From a virus: a stretch of DNA of 25,205 bases. The DNA lies in the IMG/VR virus record IMGVR_UViG_3300036393_000034, positions 1 to 25,205 of that record, one strand, 5' to 3'. The translations under genes were made by a program, and so were the position numbers. Below the pieces are notes generated by a model that saw nothing but the letters and a program-made list of their open reading frames with translations, searched no databases and was not told the DNA's origin. Shown here piece after piece: positions 1 through 7,867 of the stretch (position 1 is the stretch's first letter; each line of letters opens with the position of its first letter).

Positions 1-1572
1 ATGCCAGCGACGACCAGCGCGAGAGCAGCGAACAGCGCGACGAAGGGAGCGACAAGTAGCGCGAAGCGCCCCGATGCCCTGCGCGTTGCGCTGCACCCAA
101 AACAGTGGGTGGCGCTGCTCTCGCCGGCGACCGAGATCCTCTATGGCGGCGCGGCAGGTGGCGGCAAATCGCATCTGATGCGGCAGGCGGCGATCAGCTG
201 GTGTGCGGAAATTGCCGGCCTGCAGGTCTATCTGTTCCGCCGCATCCGCGAGGATTTGAGCAAGAACCACATGGAAGGCCCGTCGGGCTTTCGCGCCCTG
301 CTGGCCGGCTGGGTGGAGTGCGGCTTCGTCGTGATCGTCGAGGACGAGATCCGCTTCTGGAACGGCTCGAAGATCTATCTCTGCCACTGCAAGGACGAGA
401 AGGACCGCTTCAAGTACCAGGGCGCCGAGATGCACGTGCTGCTGATCGACGAGCTGACCCATTTCACCGAGGTGATCTACCGGTTCCTGCGCAACCGCGT
501 GCGGATGACCGGCATTGCGGTGCCGGAAAAATATCGCGGGCGGTTTCCCCGCATCCTCTGTGGCGCCAACCCCGGCGGCGTGGGGCACCAGTTCGTCAAG
601 ACGACCTTCATCGATGCGGCGCCGCCGCTCGACATCCACCGCACCAGCGCGACGGAAGGCGGCATGCGGCGCCAGTTCATCCCGGCGCGGCTCGAGGACA
701 ACCCCACGCTGACGACGGACGACCCGACCTATGAGGCGCGGCTCGAGGGGCTGGGGAGCGCGGCCCTGGTGCGCGCCATGCGGCATGGCGACTGGGACAT
801 TATCGATGGCGCCTTCTTCGATTGCTGGCAGACGCACCTGCATGTCATCGAGCCCTTCGCCATCCCCGAGGACTGGGCGAAATTCCGCTCCGGCGACTGG
901 GGCAGCGCCCGGCCGTTCTCGTTCGGCTGGTGGGCGATCGTCGGCGACGACGCCAGGCACCCGGCGACGGGTGTGCTGTTGCCGCGCGGCGCGCTGATCC
1001 GCTACCGCGAATGGTATGGGTGCGAACCCGGCAAACCCAACAAGGGGCTGAAGCTCACCGCCGAGCAGGTCGGCAAGGGCCTCGCGCAGCGCGAGACCGA
1101 AACCGTGGGGCTGGGGGTGCTCGACCCGGCGGCCTTTGCCGAGGATGGCGGCCCCTCGATTGCGAGCCGCATTACCCTGGGCTCGGGCGACAAGCGGATC
1201 TTCTTTCGCGGCGCCGACAACAAGCGCGTGTCGCAGCGCGGCGCCATGGGCGGCTGGGACATGCTGCGCCAGCGCTTCGTCGGCACCACGCTCGATGAAG
1301 ACGGCAAACCAAGCCCCGAGGGGCGGCCGATGATCTATTGCTTTTCCACCTGCCGCGACTCGATCCGCACCATCCCGATGCTGCAGCACGACCAGGCACG
1401 GCCCGAAGATCTCGATACCGACATGGAAGACCATGCCGCCGACGACTGGCGCTATGCCGCGATGTCGCGCCCCTGGGTGCGGACGAAGCCGGTGGCTGAG
1501 CCGGGGAAGGCGCGTTCGGGGTACCGGGCTGCGACGGGTGGCACCGGGCCGGGTGACTGGCAGAGTTATTGA
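1..1572 (+). CDS. terL: Phage terminase large subunit (ATPase-nuclease)
   Basis: This protein powers DNA packaging into the prohead and cuts the concatemer. The N-terminal ATPase shows a Q-motif-like LHPKQW (about 31-36), a Walker A GGAAGGGKS (49-57), a Walker B MHVLLIDE (144-151) and a coupling-type motif ILCGANP (185-191). The C-terminal RNase H-like nuclease has candidate acidic residues in SGDWG (D299), LDPAAF (D375) and DHAADDWRY (477-485). All key residues are present and 523 aa is normal for the family. The first ~28 residues are an Ala/Ser/Thr-rich tail of low complexity. The window begins at the start codon, so no upstream ribosome site or small terminase can be seen. The portal gene follows after a 277-bp gap filled by a palindromic element. 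The family assignment is strong; the mode of packaging (pac or cos) cannot be told. Confidence 0.95.
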   Translation: MPATTSARAANSATKGATSSAKRPDALRVALHPKQWVALLSPATEILYGGAAGGGKSHLMRQAAISWCAEIAGLQVYLFRRIREDLSKNHMEGPSGFRALLAGWVECGFVVIVEDEIRFWNGSKIYLCHCKDEKDRFKYQGAEMHVLLIDELTHFTEVIYRFLRNRVRMTGIAVPEKYRGRFPRILCGANPGGVGHQFVKTTFIDAAPPLDIHRTSATEGGMRRQFIPARLEDNPTLTTDDPTYEARLEGLGSAALVRAMRHGDWDIIDGAFFDCWQTHLHVIEPFAIPEDWAKFRSGDWGSARPFSFGWWAIVGDDARHPATGVLLPRGALIRYREWYGCEPGKPNKGLKLTAEQVGKGLAQRETETVGLGVLDPAAFAEDGGPSIASRITLGSGDKRIFFRGADNKRVSQRGAMGGWDMLRQRFVGTTLDEDGKPSPEGRPMIYCFSTCRDSIRTIPMLQHDQARPEDLDTDMEDHAADDWRYAAMSRPWVRTKPVAEPGKARSGYRAATGGTGPGDWQSY

Positions 1573-1617
1573 GGTCCACTATTTGGCTGGCCCCGCGATC
1601 CGTCGGCATGGGCACCT

Positions 1618-1800
1618 CTTCCCTTCTCCCCTCAGGGGAGAAGGTGGCTGGCGGACGATGGCGAAGCCATCGCCGCGGGCCGGTTGAGGGGTGAAGCGGC
1701 GCAACACGCGCTCGCTGAGAGGCTGAACCCCTCACCCTAGCTCCGCTACGGACCTAGCGGTCCTAGCTGCACTACCCTCTCCCCTCAGGGGAGAGGGGCC
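1618..1800. repeat. Palindromic intergenic element (copy 1, inverted relative to the copy at 7180-7340)
   Basis: The gap between terminase and portal is filled by an element with two strong end hairpins, each with a 10-bp stem and TCA loop: CCTTCTCCCC/GGGGAGAAGG (1622-1644) and CCCTCTCCCC/GGGGAGAGGG (1775-1797). Smaller internal hairpins are CGATGGC-GAA-GCCATCG (1656-1672) and GGACC-TAGC-GGTCC. Its reverse complement aligns along nearly its whole length with 7180-7340. Similar GC-rich palindromes are widespread in alphaproteobacterial chromosomes, and this one is probably host-derived. The hairpins lack a following T-run, so a terminator role is not shown, though attenuation or mRNA protection is possible. 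Confidence 0.85.
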
Positions 1801-1849
1801 CGACTGCGCCATCGGCGTCGTCTGAACGTGACGTGATCCAGGAGTTCCG

Positions 1850-3802
1850 ATGAGCGATTTCGCCAATGCACCGGCTGCCGCCTCCCCTGCCCCGGCCACC
1901 GTGCCGGGTCGGTCGCTGGCGCGGTTGAAGCAGGATTACCTGAGCTACCTCGACGGCAAGCGCGAGGAGATCGACGAGCAGCAGGAAGCGCGGCGCTATT
2001 ATCATGGCGCGCACTGGACGGCGAAACAGATCAAGACGCTGAACCAGCGCAAACAGCCGGTCGTCACCTACAACCGCCTGGCGCGGAAGATCAACGCCGT
2101 GGTCGGATTGCTCGAGCGGCAGCGCCAGGACCCCAAGGGCTATGCCCGCACGCCGCGCCACGAGGATGGGGCGGAGGTGGCGACCGCGGTGCTGCGCTAT
2201 GTGCTCGATGAGCAGCGTTGGCAGGAGAAATCGCCGATCGCTGCGCTCAACGGCGCGGTCGACGGCATTGGCGGGCTCGAGCTGACACTGGAAGCCGGCG
2301 ACCGCGGCGATACCGAAATCGGCTTCGAAGTCGTCGACCCTGCAGGGTTCTTTTACGACCCGACCTCGACCCGCGCCGATTTCTCCGATGCGGGCTATAT
2401 GGGGATCGGCAAATGGGCCGATGCCAGCGAGCTGCTTGCGGCGTTCCCTGATAAGGAGCGCGAGATCGAGGCCTCGGTGGACCTGGGCTCCGAGCTCACC
2501 AGCAACCCCGACAGCGACGATAACTGGGTGATGGGCGACGAACACCACCGCCGTGTCAGGGTGATCGACCACTGGTACAGGCGCGGCAACCAGTGGTGCT
2601 TTGCCATCTATACCGGCGCCGCCATCCTCGCCGAAGGCGAGAGTTATCTGCGCGATGAGAAACGCCGGACGCTCTGCAAGTATGTGATGTTCTCGGCCAA
2701 TGTCGACCACGACGGCGACCGCTACGGCTTCTTCCGCAACATGAAATCGGCGCAGGACGAGATCAACCAGCGGCGCTCGAAGGGGCTGCACACCAGCCAG
2801 TCGCGCCGCATCGTCATCCGCGACGGCCAGGGGCTGGAACCGGAAAAGATCCGCGCCGAACTGGCCCGCCCCGATGGCGTGGTGGTGGTGCCGGTGGGCG
2901 CCGAACTGCCGCAATTCGACGATGCGGCGCGCGGCGCCGAGCTCAGCGCCAATCTCGGTTTCCTCGAGGAAGCCAAGCAGGAGATCGAAAATTATGGCTT
3001 CAACCCGGCGCTGATCGGCTCGGGCATCCAGGACATGTCGGGCCGCGCCATCGCGCTGCAGCAGCAGGCGGGCGTTGCCGAACTCGGCCCGTATCTCCTC
3101 GGCTATCGCGGCTGGAAGCAGCGGGTCTATCGCGCCATCTGGAATGCGGTGCAGAGCCTCTGGACCGCCGAGCGCTGGATCCGCGTCACCGATGACGAGG
3201 GGTTGGGCAATTGGCTCGCCGTCAACCGGCTGGCCATCGACCCCACGACGGGTATCCCCACCATCACCAACGCGCTCGGTTCGCTCGATGTCGACATCAT
3301 CCTCGACGAGGGGCCGGACACCGTGACCATGCAGGCCGACACCAACGAGTCGGTGCGCCAGGCGCTGGCCGCGGTCGGCCCGCTGCTGCAGCCGGCAGTG
3401 GCCGCGGCGGCGCTGGAAGTGCTGATCGAAACCTCCTCGATGCCGGCCTCGGCCAAGAAGAAGTTCCGCGATGCGACGCGGCAGAAGCCGCAGCCGCCCA
3501 ACCCGCTGGAGCAGCAGGCCGCCATGCTGCAGCAGCAGGCGGCGATGCTGGAGCTGCAAGGCAAGGGGCTGCGCAATCGCAAGACCGAGGCCGAGACGGC
3601 AAAGCTGATGGCCGAAGCCCAGGATATCGGCGCCGAACGGGCGGCCGAAGGGCTGGAGCAGCGGATCGATGCAGTGGAGCGGCAGGACGAACTGCTGGCC
3701 CGCCGCGAGGAACAGGATGCCTGGCGCACCAACCGGCAGCTGGAGCTGGCGGGACGGGCGTTGCAGTTGCGGGCGGCTCAGGTGCGGGCCACAGACGACT
3801 GA
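1850..3802 (+). CDS. Phage portal protein, P22 type
   Basis: This is the dodecameric portal through which DNA enters and leaves the capsid, and the docking site for terminase and the head-tail adaptor. The N-terminal half has the run of features usual in P22-like portals: a YYHGAHW segment, then TYNRLARKINAVVG, then ERQRQDPKGYARTP, and later a VDPAGFFYDP motif. The last ~90 residues are Gln/Glu/Ala/Arg-rich and predicted helical or coiled coil, matching the position of the extended C-terminal barrel of P22 portals. At 650 aa it is slightly shorter than P22 gp1. The ATG follows a CAGGAG ribosome site. A 595-aa open frame on the opposite strand is a high-GC shadow. Confidence in the family is high. 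Confidence 0.92.
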   Translation: MSDFANAPAAASPAPATVPGRSLARLKQDYLSYLDGKREEIDEQQEARRYYHGAHWTAKQIKTLNQRKQPVVTYNRLARKINAVVGLLERQRQDPKGYARTPRHEDGAEVATAVLRYVLDEQRWQEKSPIAALNGAVDGIGGLELTLEAGDRGDTEIGFEVVDPAGFFYDPTSTRADFSDAGYMGIGKWADASELLAAFPDKEREIEASVDLGSELTSNPDSDDNWVMGDEHHRRVRVIDHWYRRGNQWCFAIYTGAAILAEGESYLRDEKRRTLCKYVMFSANVDHDGDRYGFFRNMKSAQDEINQRRSKGLHTSQSRRIVIRDGQGLEPEKIRAELARPDGVVVVPVGAELPQFDDAARGAELSANLGFLEEAKQEIENYGFNPALIGSGIQDMSGRAIALQQQAGVAELGPYLLGYRGWKQRVYRAIWNAVQSLWTAERWIRVTDDEGLGNWLAVNRLAIDPTTGIPTITNALGSLDVDIILDEGPDTVTMQADTNESVRQALAAVGPLLQPAVAAAALEVLIETSSMPASAKKKFRDATRQKPQPPNPLEQQAAMLQQQAAMLELQGKGLRNRKTEAETAKLMAEAQDIGAERAAEGLEQRIDAVERQDELLARREEQDAWRTNRQLELAGRALQLRAAQVRATDD

Positions 3803-3842
3803 GAGACGGCTTCAGTTGGGCGCGACTCTTCGCTGACAACCC

Positions 3843-3995
3843 GGTGCGCTTGGCGCCCCTCACCCTGACCCTCTCCCCAGAGGGGCGAGGGGACGATAGA
3901 CGCGCCGGCAGTGCCACAACGCCCCCTCGCCCCTTCTAGCGGACGCAAGAGCGTCCGCGGGGGAGAGGGCTGGGGTGAGGGGCGCCAAGCGCACC
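3843..3995. repeat. Palindromic element with perfect 23-bp terminal inverted repeats
   Basis: The 330-bp gap between portal and scaffold holds a 153-bp element. Its two ends (3843-3865 and 3973-3995) are exact reverse complements over 23 bp, beginning GGTGCGCTTGG. Inside is a perfect 8-bp stem with a 4-base loop, GCGGACGC-AAGA-GCGTCCGC (3939-3958), and a further CCCTCTCCCC/GGGGCGAGGGG-like pairing. It has no coding capacity. No convincing target-site duplication flanks it. The structure fits a miniature inverted-repeat or REP-like element; it differs in sequence from the elements at 1618-1800 and 6192-6319. The rest of the gap (3996-4132) shows nothing recognisable beyond a GGGAGACACG ribosome site before 4133. 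Confidence 0.85.
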
Positions 3996-4132
3996 ACCCC
4001 ACCCCACCAAACAGTTTCCGTCCGCGCCACGATACGGCGCATGGGCTGCCGGCGCCCTCTGGCCGGTTTCGCTGCACTCTCCGCGACAGTGAGGGTCACG
4101 CCAATCGGACGCGATAGTCCGGGAGACACGAG

Positions 4133-4897
4133 ATGAACGACACTGAAACGGTCGACGATACCGCCTTGTTCAATGCCACCGTCACGGGCGAGGCGCCCGT
4201 GGCCGAAGCAGAACCGGTCGTCGCGCCGGCCGAACCGCGGCCCGAACCGGCCATTCCCCCGGCCCGGCTTCGTGAGGAAGCCGATGCAAGGCGGGCGGCG
4301 GAGCGGGATCGGGATGAGCTGAAGCATCGGCTCAGCCGGCTCGAGGCGCAGCTGCAGCCGCAGCACCAGGCGGCCCGGCCGCCGGAATTCTGGGACAACC
4401 CGGATGAATGGGGCCGATCGCTGGTGACCCCGATCCACGAGCAGCTGTTCCAGCAGCGGCAGGGCGTCTCCCGCCTCCTGGCGGAAGAAAAGCATGGGGC
4501 GGACAATGTGCGGGCGGCCTACAACGCGCTTGGGCAGGCCATGCAGGCCGACCCGGCGGTGCAGACCGACTACCTCCGCATCATGCGCTCGAACCACCCC
4601 TATGGCGAGCTCGTCGCCTGGCACAAGAAGCGCCAGGCGTTCGATGAGATCGGCAGCGACCCCGCTGCCTATCGCAACCGCGTGCTCGACGAGGCGATGC
4701 GGGACCCCGAAGTCCAGCAGCGTTTCCTCGCCCAGCTGCGCGGCGCCGCCCAGCCCAATATCGAGGCCCCCCGTCGTTCAGCCGTGCCGCACATCCCCTC
4801 GCTGCAAGGCATCGGCACTGCCGCCGGCCCCGCATCCGCGGCCGGCGACCCCACCGATGCCGAGCTGTTCTCGGCAACCACCCGCCGGCGGCGCTGA
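4133..4897 (+). CDS. Scaffold-like head morphogenesis protein
   Basis: A 254-aa acidic, Glu/Ala/Pro-rich protein between portal and coat, where P22-like phages encode scaffolding protein. Residues 1-45 are an acidic Ala/Pro/Glu tail. They are followed by a charged helix (LREEADARRAAERDRDELK, likely coiled coil) and a helical middle with a PPEFWDNPDEW segment. The C-terminus ends in a basic TTRRRR, reminiscent of the basic coat-binding helix at the end of P22 scaffold. No enzymatic motif is visible. The assignment rests on position, charge pattern and helical character rather than on recognised homology. It could instead be a head protein of unknown role. The start has a GGGAGA ribosome site. 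Confidence 0.65.
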   Translation: MNDTETVDDTALFNATVTGEAPVAEAEPVVAPAEPRPEPAIPPARLREEADARRAAERDRDELKHRLSRLEAQLQPQHQAARPPEFWDNPDEWGRSLVTPIHEQLFQQRQGVSRLLAEEKHGADNVRAAYNALGQAMQADPAVQTDYLRIMRSNHPYGELVAWHKKRQAFDEIGSDPAAYRNRVLDEAMRDPEVQQRFLAQLRGAAQPNIEAPRRSAVPHIPSLQGIGTAAGPASAAGDPTDAELFSATTRRRR

Positions 4898-4935
4898 AGG
4901 CGCTGTAACCGGCTGAGCATCAGGACCATCAAGCA

Positions 4936-6138
4936 ATGGCTCTTTCTCCCAACCACCCCAATAATGAAGTGATCAAGTTCCGCCAGGATGTCGCCTACGA
5001 CTTCCTGCGCTCGTCGCGCTTCGACGCCTATATGGGCGACGATTCCACCTCGGTGATCGTGCGCATGTCGGACCTCGAAGCCGACGGCAAGGAGATCCGC
5101 GTGCCGCTCGTCACCCAGCTTTCGGGCGATGGCGTCGGCGCCGGCACCTTGCGCGGCAACGAAGAGCAGATCGACAGCTACGGCATGCCGCTCTGGGCCG
5201 ACTGGGCCCGAAACGCGGTGGCCAACAACCGGGCGCAGAACAAGGAATCTTCGTTCTCGGTGCGCTCGACGGCCCGGAGCCTCCTGCGTGGCTGGTCGAA
5301 GCGGATCGTCCGCGACGACCTGGTCGATGCGCTGCTGTCGATCCCCACCTCGGCAATGCAGGCCGGCCGCTTCGGCAATCCGGGCAACCGGGTCAACGGC
5401 ATCAAGTGGTCGGCGGCCACCGCCGGCAACAAGAATGCCTGGGTCACCGCCAACCCCGACCGCGTGGTGTTCGGCTCGGCGCTCTCCAACTACTCGACCA
5501 CCTTCGCGACCGCCGTGGGAAATGTCGACTCCGCCAACGACAAGATGTCTGCGGCGGTCGGGAGCCTGTTGAAGGACCAGGCCAAGCAGACCGGCGTCGA
5601 CCCCAACAACCCCGGCGTCTACAACGGCCGGCCCAAGATCAGCCCCTATATGGAAGCCGAGGGCGACCAGGAATGGTTCGTCTGCTTCCTCGGCGCCCGC
5701 GGTTTCCGCGACCTGAAGGCCGATCCGGTGATGACTGCCGCCAACCGCGACGCCCGCAACCGCGAGGGGGGCGACCCGACCAAGACCAACCCGCTCTTTA
5801 CCGGCGGGGCGCTGGTCTATGACGGGGTGATCTATGTCGAGATCCCCGAGATCACCCAGCGCCTGCTGCTGAAGGGCGCCGGCGCCGCGGGGATCGATGT
5901 CGAGCCGGTGTTCCTCTGCGGCCAGGGCGCTCTCGCCTACGCGCTCGGCCAGATGCCGCGCCCCACCACGCTCGAGGACGGCGACTACGACTTCGTCACC
6001 GGCATGGGCATCGAAGCCCAGTATGGGGTGGGCAAGATCGCCAAGGCCCCGCTGGCGGCGGGTGCCTCGGCGACCATCGGCAGCCTCGTCGACTGGGGCA
6101 TGGTGACCGGGTTCGTCGCGGGGGTGGGGAATAGCTAA
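4936..6138 (+). CDS. Major capsid protein, N4-gp56 / P22-like coat family
   Basis: The main shell subunit. The 400-aa protein has the typical layout of this coat group: an N-terminal EVIKFRQDVAYDFLRSSRF segment, then the conserved IRVPLVTQLSGDG and GNEEQIDSYGMPLWADW region. A middle domain follows with KDQAKQTGVDPNNP and an EWFVCFLGARGFRDL strand, and a C-terminal part carries a LCGQGALAYALGQMP motif. Length and position directly after the scaffold-like gene support this. The ATG is preceded by CAGGA about 10 bases upstream, a modest ribosome site for such a highly made protein. The next gene is 257 bp away across a palindromic element. Confidence 0.9.
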   Translation: MALSPNHPNNEVIKFRQDVAYDFLRSSRFDAYMGDDSTSVIVRMSDLEADGKEIRVPLVTQLSGDGVGAGTLRGNEEQIDSYGMPLWADWARNAVANNRAQNKESSFSVRSTARSLLRGWSKRIVRDDLVDALLSIPTSAMQAGRFGNPGNRVNGIKWSAATAGNKNAWVTANPDRVVFGSALSNYSTTFATAVGNVDSANDKMSAAVGSLLKDQAKQTGVDPNNPGVYNGRPKISPYMEAEGDQEWFVCFLGARGFRDLKADPVMTAANRDARNREGGDPTKTNPLFTGGALVYDGVIYVEIPEITQRLLLKGAGAAGIDVEPVFLCGQGALAYALGQMPRPTTLEDGDYDFVTGMGIEAQYGVGKIAKAPLAAGASATIGSLVDWGMVTGFVAGVGNS

Positions 6139-6191
6139 GCCCACAGGCGGTGCAATGATCGCGTCGGTCGGTGCACATTTGCATAGCCGGC

Positions 6192-6319
6192 GCGGGCTGC
6201 CCCCCACCCCTGTCCCCTCCCCCCAAAAGTGAGGGGAGGGAGACCCTCTCACTGACATCGAGACTATCGTCTCCCTCCCCCTGTTGAGGGGGAGGGGACA
6301 GGGGTGGGGGTCAGCCCGC
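6192..6319. repeat. Palindromic element with 31-bp inverted repeats
   Basis: This 128-bp element lies in the gap after the coat gene. The left end (6192-6222) and right end (6289-6319) are reverse complements over 31 bp with one mismatch, containing CACCCCTGTCCCCTCCCC and its complement. A folded transcript would form a very stable stem between the coat gene and the decoration-like gene. There is no coding capacity. It belongs to the same general class as the other gap elements here but is a distinct sequence family. Confidence 0.85.
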
Positions 6320-6395
6320 ACCGGCGGTGAACATGTTCCCCCGACCTGCCCTGCCCCACATTTCCATTCCCCCATTCCAAAAAAGGAGATCGGCC

Positions 6396-6818
6396 ATGGC
6401 TGATCGTAATGCCTACAGCCAGCCGCAGGTTGGCAACCAGGGCTTTGCCCGGACCATGAAGTGCCTCGGCGCCGATGTGGCGCTGCTCGCCGGCGACCTT
6501 GCACTCAACAAGACCGTCGGCCTCTTCGTCGTGCCGCGCGGCTTCGTGCTCACCGGGCTCTCGGTGGTGGTGCCCGACCTCGACAGCAACGGTTCGCCCC
6601 TCCTCGCCTTCGCCATTGGCGACGCGGGCGACGATGACCGCTTCATCGCCACCGGCGCCACCACCGGCCAGGCCGGCGGCACCAATACGACGCTGGCGGC
6701 GACGGGCCTCAACTACGAGTTCACCGCCGACACCGAGATCGCCTGGAAGACCACCGCCGCGGCCGCCACGGCCGTCGCCGGCACCATCCAGCCGCGCTTT
6801 TTCGGCTACATGAAGTAG
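6396..6818 (+). CDS. Probable capsid decoration or head-completion protein
   Basis: A 140-aa, beta-rich, acidic protein directly downstream of the coat gene. It contains a hydrophobic VPRGFVLTGLSVVVPDLD stretch and an Asp/Gly-rich AIGDAGDDDRF segment, followed by many Thr/Ala residues. The ATG at 6396 is chosen over the upstream ATG at 6327 because an excellent AAAAAAGGAGAT ribosome site lies about 7 bases before it. The longer version would begin inside the palindromic element. Small soluble beta proteins at this spot are often decoration proteins, but no specific family was recognised. Confidence 0.7.
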   Translation: MADRNAYSQPQVGNQGFARTMKCLGADVALLAGDLALNKTVGLFVVPRGFVLTGLSVVVPDLDSNGSPLLAFAIGDAGDDDRFIATGATTGQAGGTNTTLAATGLNYEFTADTEIAWKTTAAAATAVAGTIQPRFFGYMK

Positions 6819-6826
6819 GCCCCGCG

Positions 6827-7174
6827 ATGGCGACGGTCACCTACCATGCGCCTCAGGGCGACAGCGAAGTGGTGAGCCTTCAGGGGCTCCGCTTCTTCGA
6901 TGGCGAGCCGCGCGAGCTCGACGATGCCGAGCACCCGGCGCTGCTCGCCAAGCTGGCAACCAACCCGCATTTCGCGCTCGAGGGTGCGGTGCTCACCGTG
7001 CTCGATGAAACCGATCCGCCGGCGATCGGCCTTCGCGCCATCCATAATGGCGGCGGGCGGTTCATCATCGTCCGCGGCGACCGCGACCAGAAGGTGAAGG
7101 ACGGCCTCAACAAGGCCGAAGCCCACGCCTTCAACGCCCTCTCCGAAGCGGAGAAGCAGGCGTTTGTGGGTTAG
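6827..7174 (+). CDS. Small phage structural-region protein, unknown function
   Basis: A 115-aa protein starting 9 bases after the previous stop, so part of the same transcript. It begins with a beta-rich segment (MATVTYHAPQGDSEVVSLQG), then a helical LLAKLATNPHF segment, and ends with a Lys/Ala/Glu-rich helix (NALSEAEKQAF). I do not recognise a family. Position between the decoration-like gene and the gp4-like adaptor suggests a head or head-tail junction role. The next gap holds a palindromic repeat. Confidence 0.7.
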   Translation: MATVTYHAPQGDSEVVSLQGLRFFDGEPRELDDAEHPALLAKLATNPHFALEGAVLTVLDETDPPAIGLRAIHNGGGRFIIVRGDRDQKVKDGLNKAEAHAFNALSEAEKQAFVG

Positions 7175-7179
7175 GCCCC

Positions 7180-7340
7180 TCGCCCCTCTCCCCTGAGGGG
7201 AGAGGGTAGCGCAGCTAGGACCGCCAGGTCCGTAGCGGAACTCGGGTGAGGGGTTCAGCTTCTCAGCAAGCGCGAATGGCGACGCCTCACCCCTCATCCG
7301 GCGCTACGCGCCACCTTCTCCCCTGAGGGGAGAAGGGACC
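7180..7340. repeat. Palindromic intergenic element (copy 2)
   Basis: The same element as at 1618-1800 but in the opposite orientation. The end hairpins CCCTCTCCCC-TGA-GGGGAGAGGG (7184-7206) and CCTTCTCCCC-TGA-GGGGAGAAGG (7314-7336) and the internal GGACC-GCCA-GGTCC hairpin all correspond. Where a base differs in the small hairpin, the two arms still pair. The two copies lie ~5.4 kb apart in inverted orientation, so recombination between them could in principle flip the terminase-to-coat segment. Confidence 0.85.
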
Positions 7341-7388
7341 AAGAGCCGCCGGCTCAGAGGCCAACCTTCACTTGCCCAGGAGCCCCCC

Positions 7389-7727
7389 ATGCCCAAAACC
7401 CGTCACGACCTTGTCAACCGCGCGCTGGCCGAACTCGGCGTGGTCGGCGCCGGGCAGACGGCTGCCGCCGAGGATTTCGATGAGATCGACAAGGCCGTCG
7501 CCCCTGTGATGAGCGACCTCGCGACCCGCGATATCTGGGTGTGGGGCGACCCCGATGCCTATGACGACGATGCCTTCGACCACCTCGCGGTGCTGCTCGC
7601 CAATGCCCGGGCCCGCGCCTTCGGCCTGGCTCCCGACGAGCAGAAGCGGCTCCTCGCCGAACAACGGCTGCGTGGCCTGAAGCCGACGATCCTCTCCGGC
7701 CGCACCCAGGAAATCGAGTATTTCTGA
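7389..7727 (+). CDS. Head-tail adaptor, P22 gp4-like
   Basis: A 112-aa helical protein that probably binds the portal ring after packaging and begins the tail. It resembles P22 gp4 in its start (TRHDLVNRALAELGVVG), followed by a D-rich loop, an AVAPVMSDLATRDIWVWG segment and the DHLAVLLANARARAFG helix. It is shorter than gp4 (about 166 aa) because the C-terminal tail is reduced. Its stop codon overlaps an ATG (TGATG at 7725-7729) that was the start of a gp10-like gene. That gene is now cut after about nine codons by cassette A, and its intact copy sits at 10558. Moderate-to-good confidence from sequence pattern and gene order. Confidence 0.75.
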   Translation: MPKTRHDLVNRALAELGVVGAGQTAAAEDFDEIDKAVAPVMSDLATRDIWVWGDPDAYDDDAFDHLAVLLANARARAFGLAPDEQKRLLAEQRLRGLKPTILSGRTQEIEYF

Positions 7728-7753
7728 TGCCCCCGATCAGCTGGCCTACCGGC
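7712..7753. repeat. 42-bp direct repeat, left copy (gp4 3' end + gp10 5' end)
   Basis: This stretch holds the last codons of the gp4-like gene (ending EYF-stop) and the first nine codons of a gp10-like gene (MPPISWPTG). It recurs at 10543-10584 with a single T/C difference. The two copies bracket cassette A exactly. The left copy ends where sequence from the gp7-like gene begins, sharing CCGGC at the joint. Confidence 0.95.
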
Positions 7754-7867
7754 CAGAGGCGCCATGCTCGGTGCGCTGGGCATCGCCGGCCGCGCCTTGG
7801 CGGCTTCGGCGGTAGCTCTGCCACCCCCACCACCCGCGTGCCCGCAAAGCCTCCAGGGAGTCCGAAG
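7754..7867 (+). pseudogene. Relic of the 3' end of the gp7-like gene (paralogue of 12360-13055)
   Basis: From about 7754 the sequence aligns with 12909-13065, the end of the gp7-like gene and the leader of the small cassette-B gene. Shared blocks include GGCGCCATGCTC, GCGCTGGGC and GGCATCGCCGGC. Read in the gp7-like frame it gives GAMLGALGIAGRAL, matching GAMLDALGSIVGIAGQAF. After that it decays, with deletions of the glycine-rich tail, and the original stop is lost. It has no start and is not a functional gene. It shows that cassette A came from a cassette-B-like locus. Confidence 0.8.

Noticed and set aside
1622-1644. Intrinsic terminators at the GC-rich hairpins of the palindromic elements
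   Set aside because: The stems are strong but no T-run follows on either strand, so they do not meet the usual criteria.
1772-3559. 595-aa open frame on the minus strand
   Set aside because: It lies antisense to the portal gene, is rich in His, Arg and Leu with no domain pattern, and its length follows from strong GC bias at third positions of the portal gene.
4669-6504. 611-aa open frame on the minus strand
   Set aside because: It spans antisense to the coat gene and through the palindromic element, with low-complexity Gly/His/Arg composition; a shadow frame.
7727-7867. N-terminal extension fusing the gp10 stub to the small cassette A protein
   Set aside because: The frame is open, but the paralogue at 13066 starts at the matching ATG, a good ribosome site lies before 7868, and the extension reads fossil sequence in the wrong frame.
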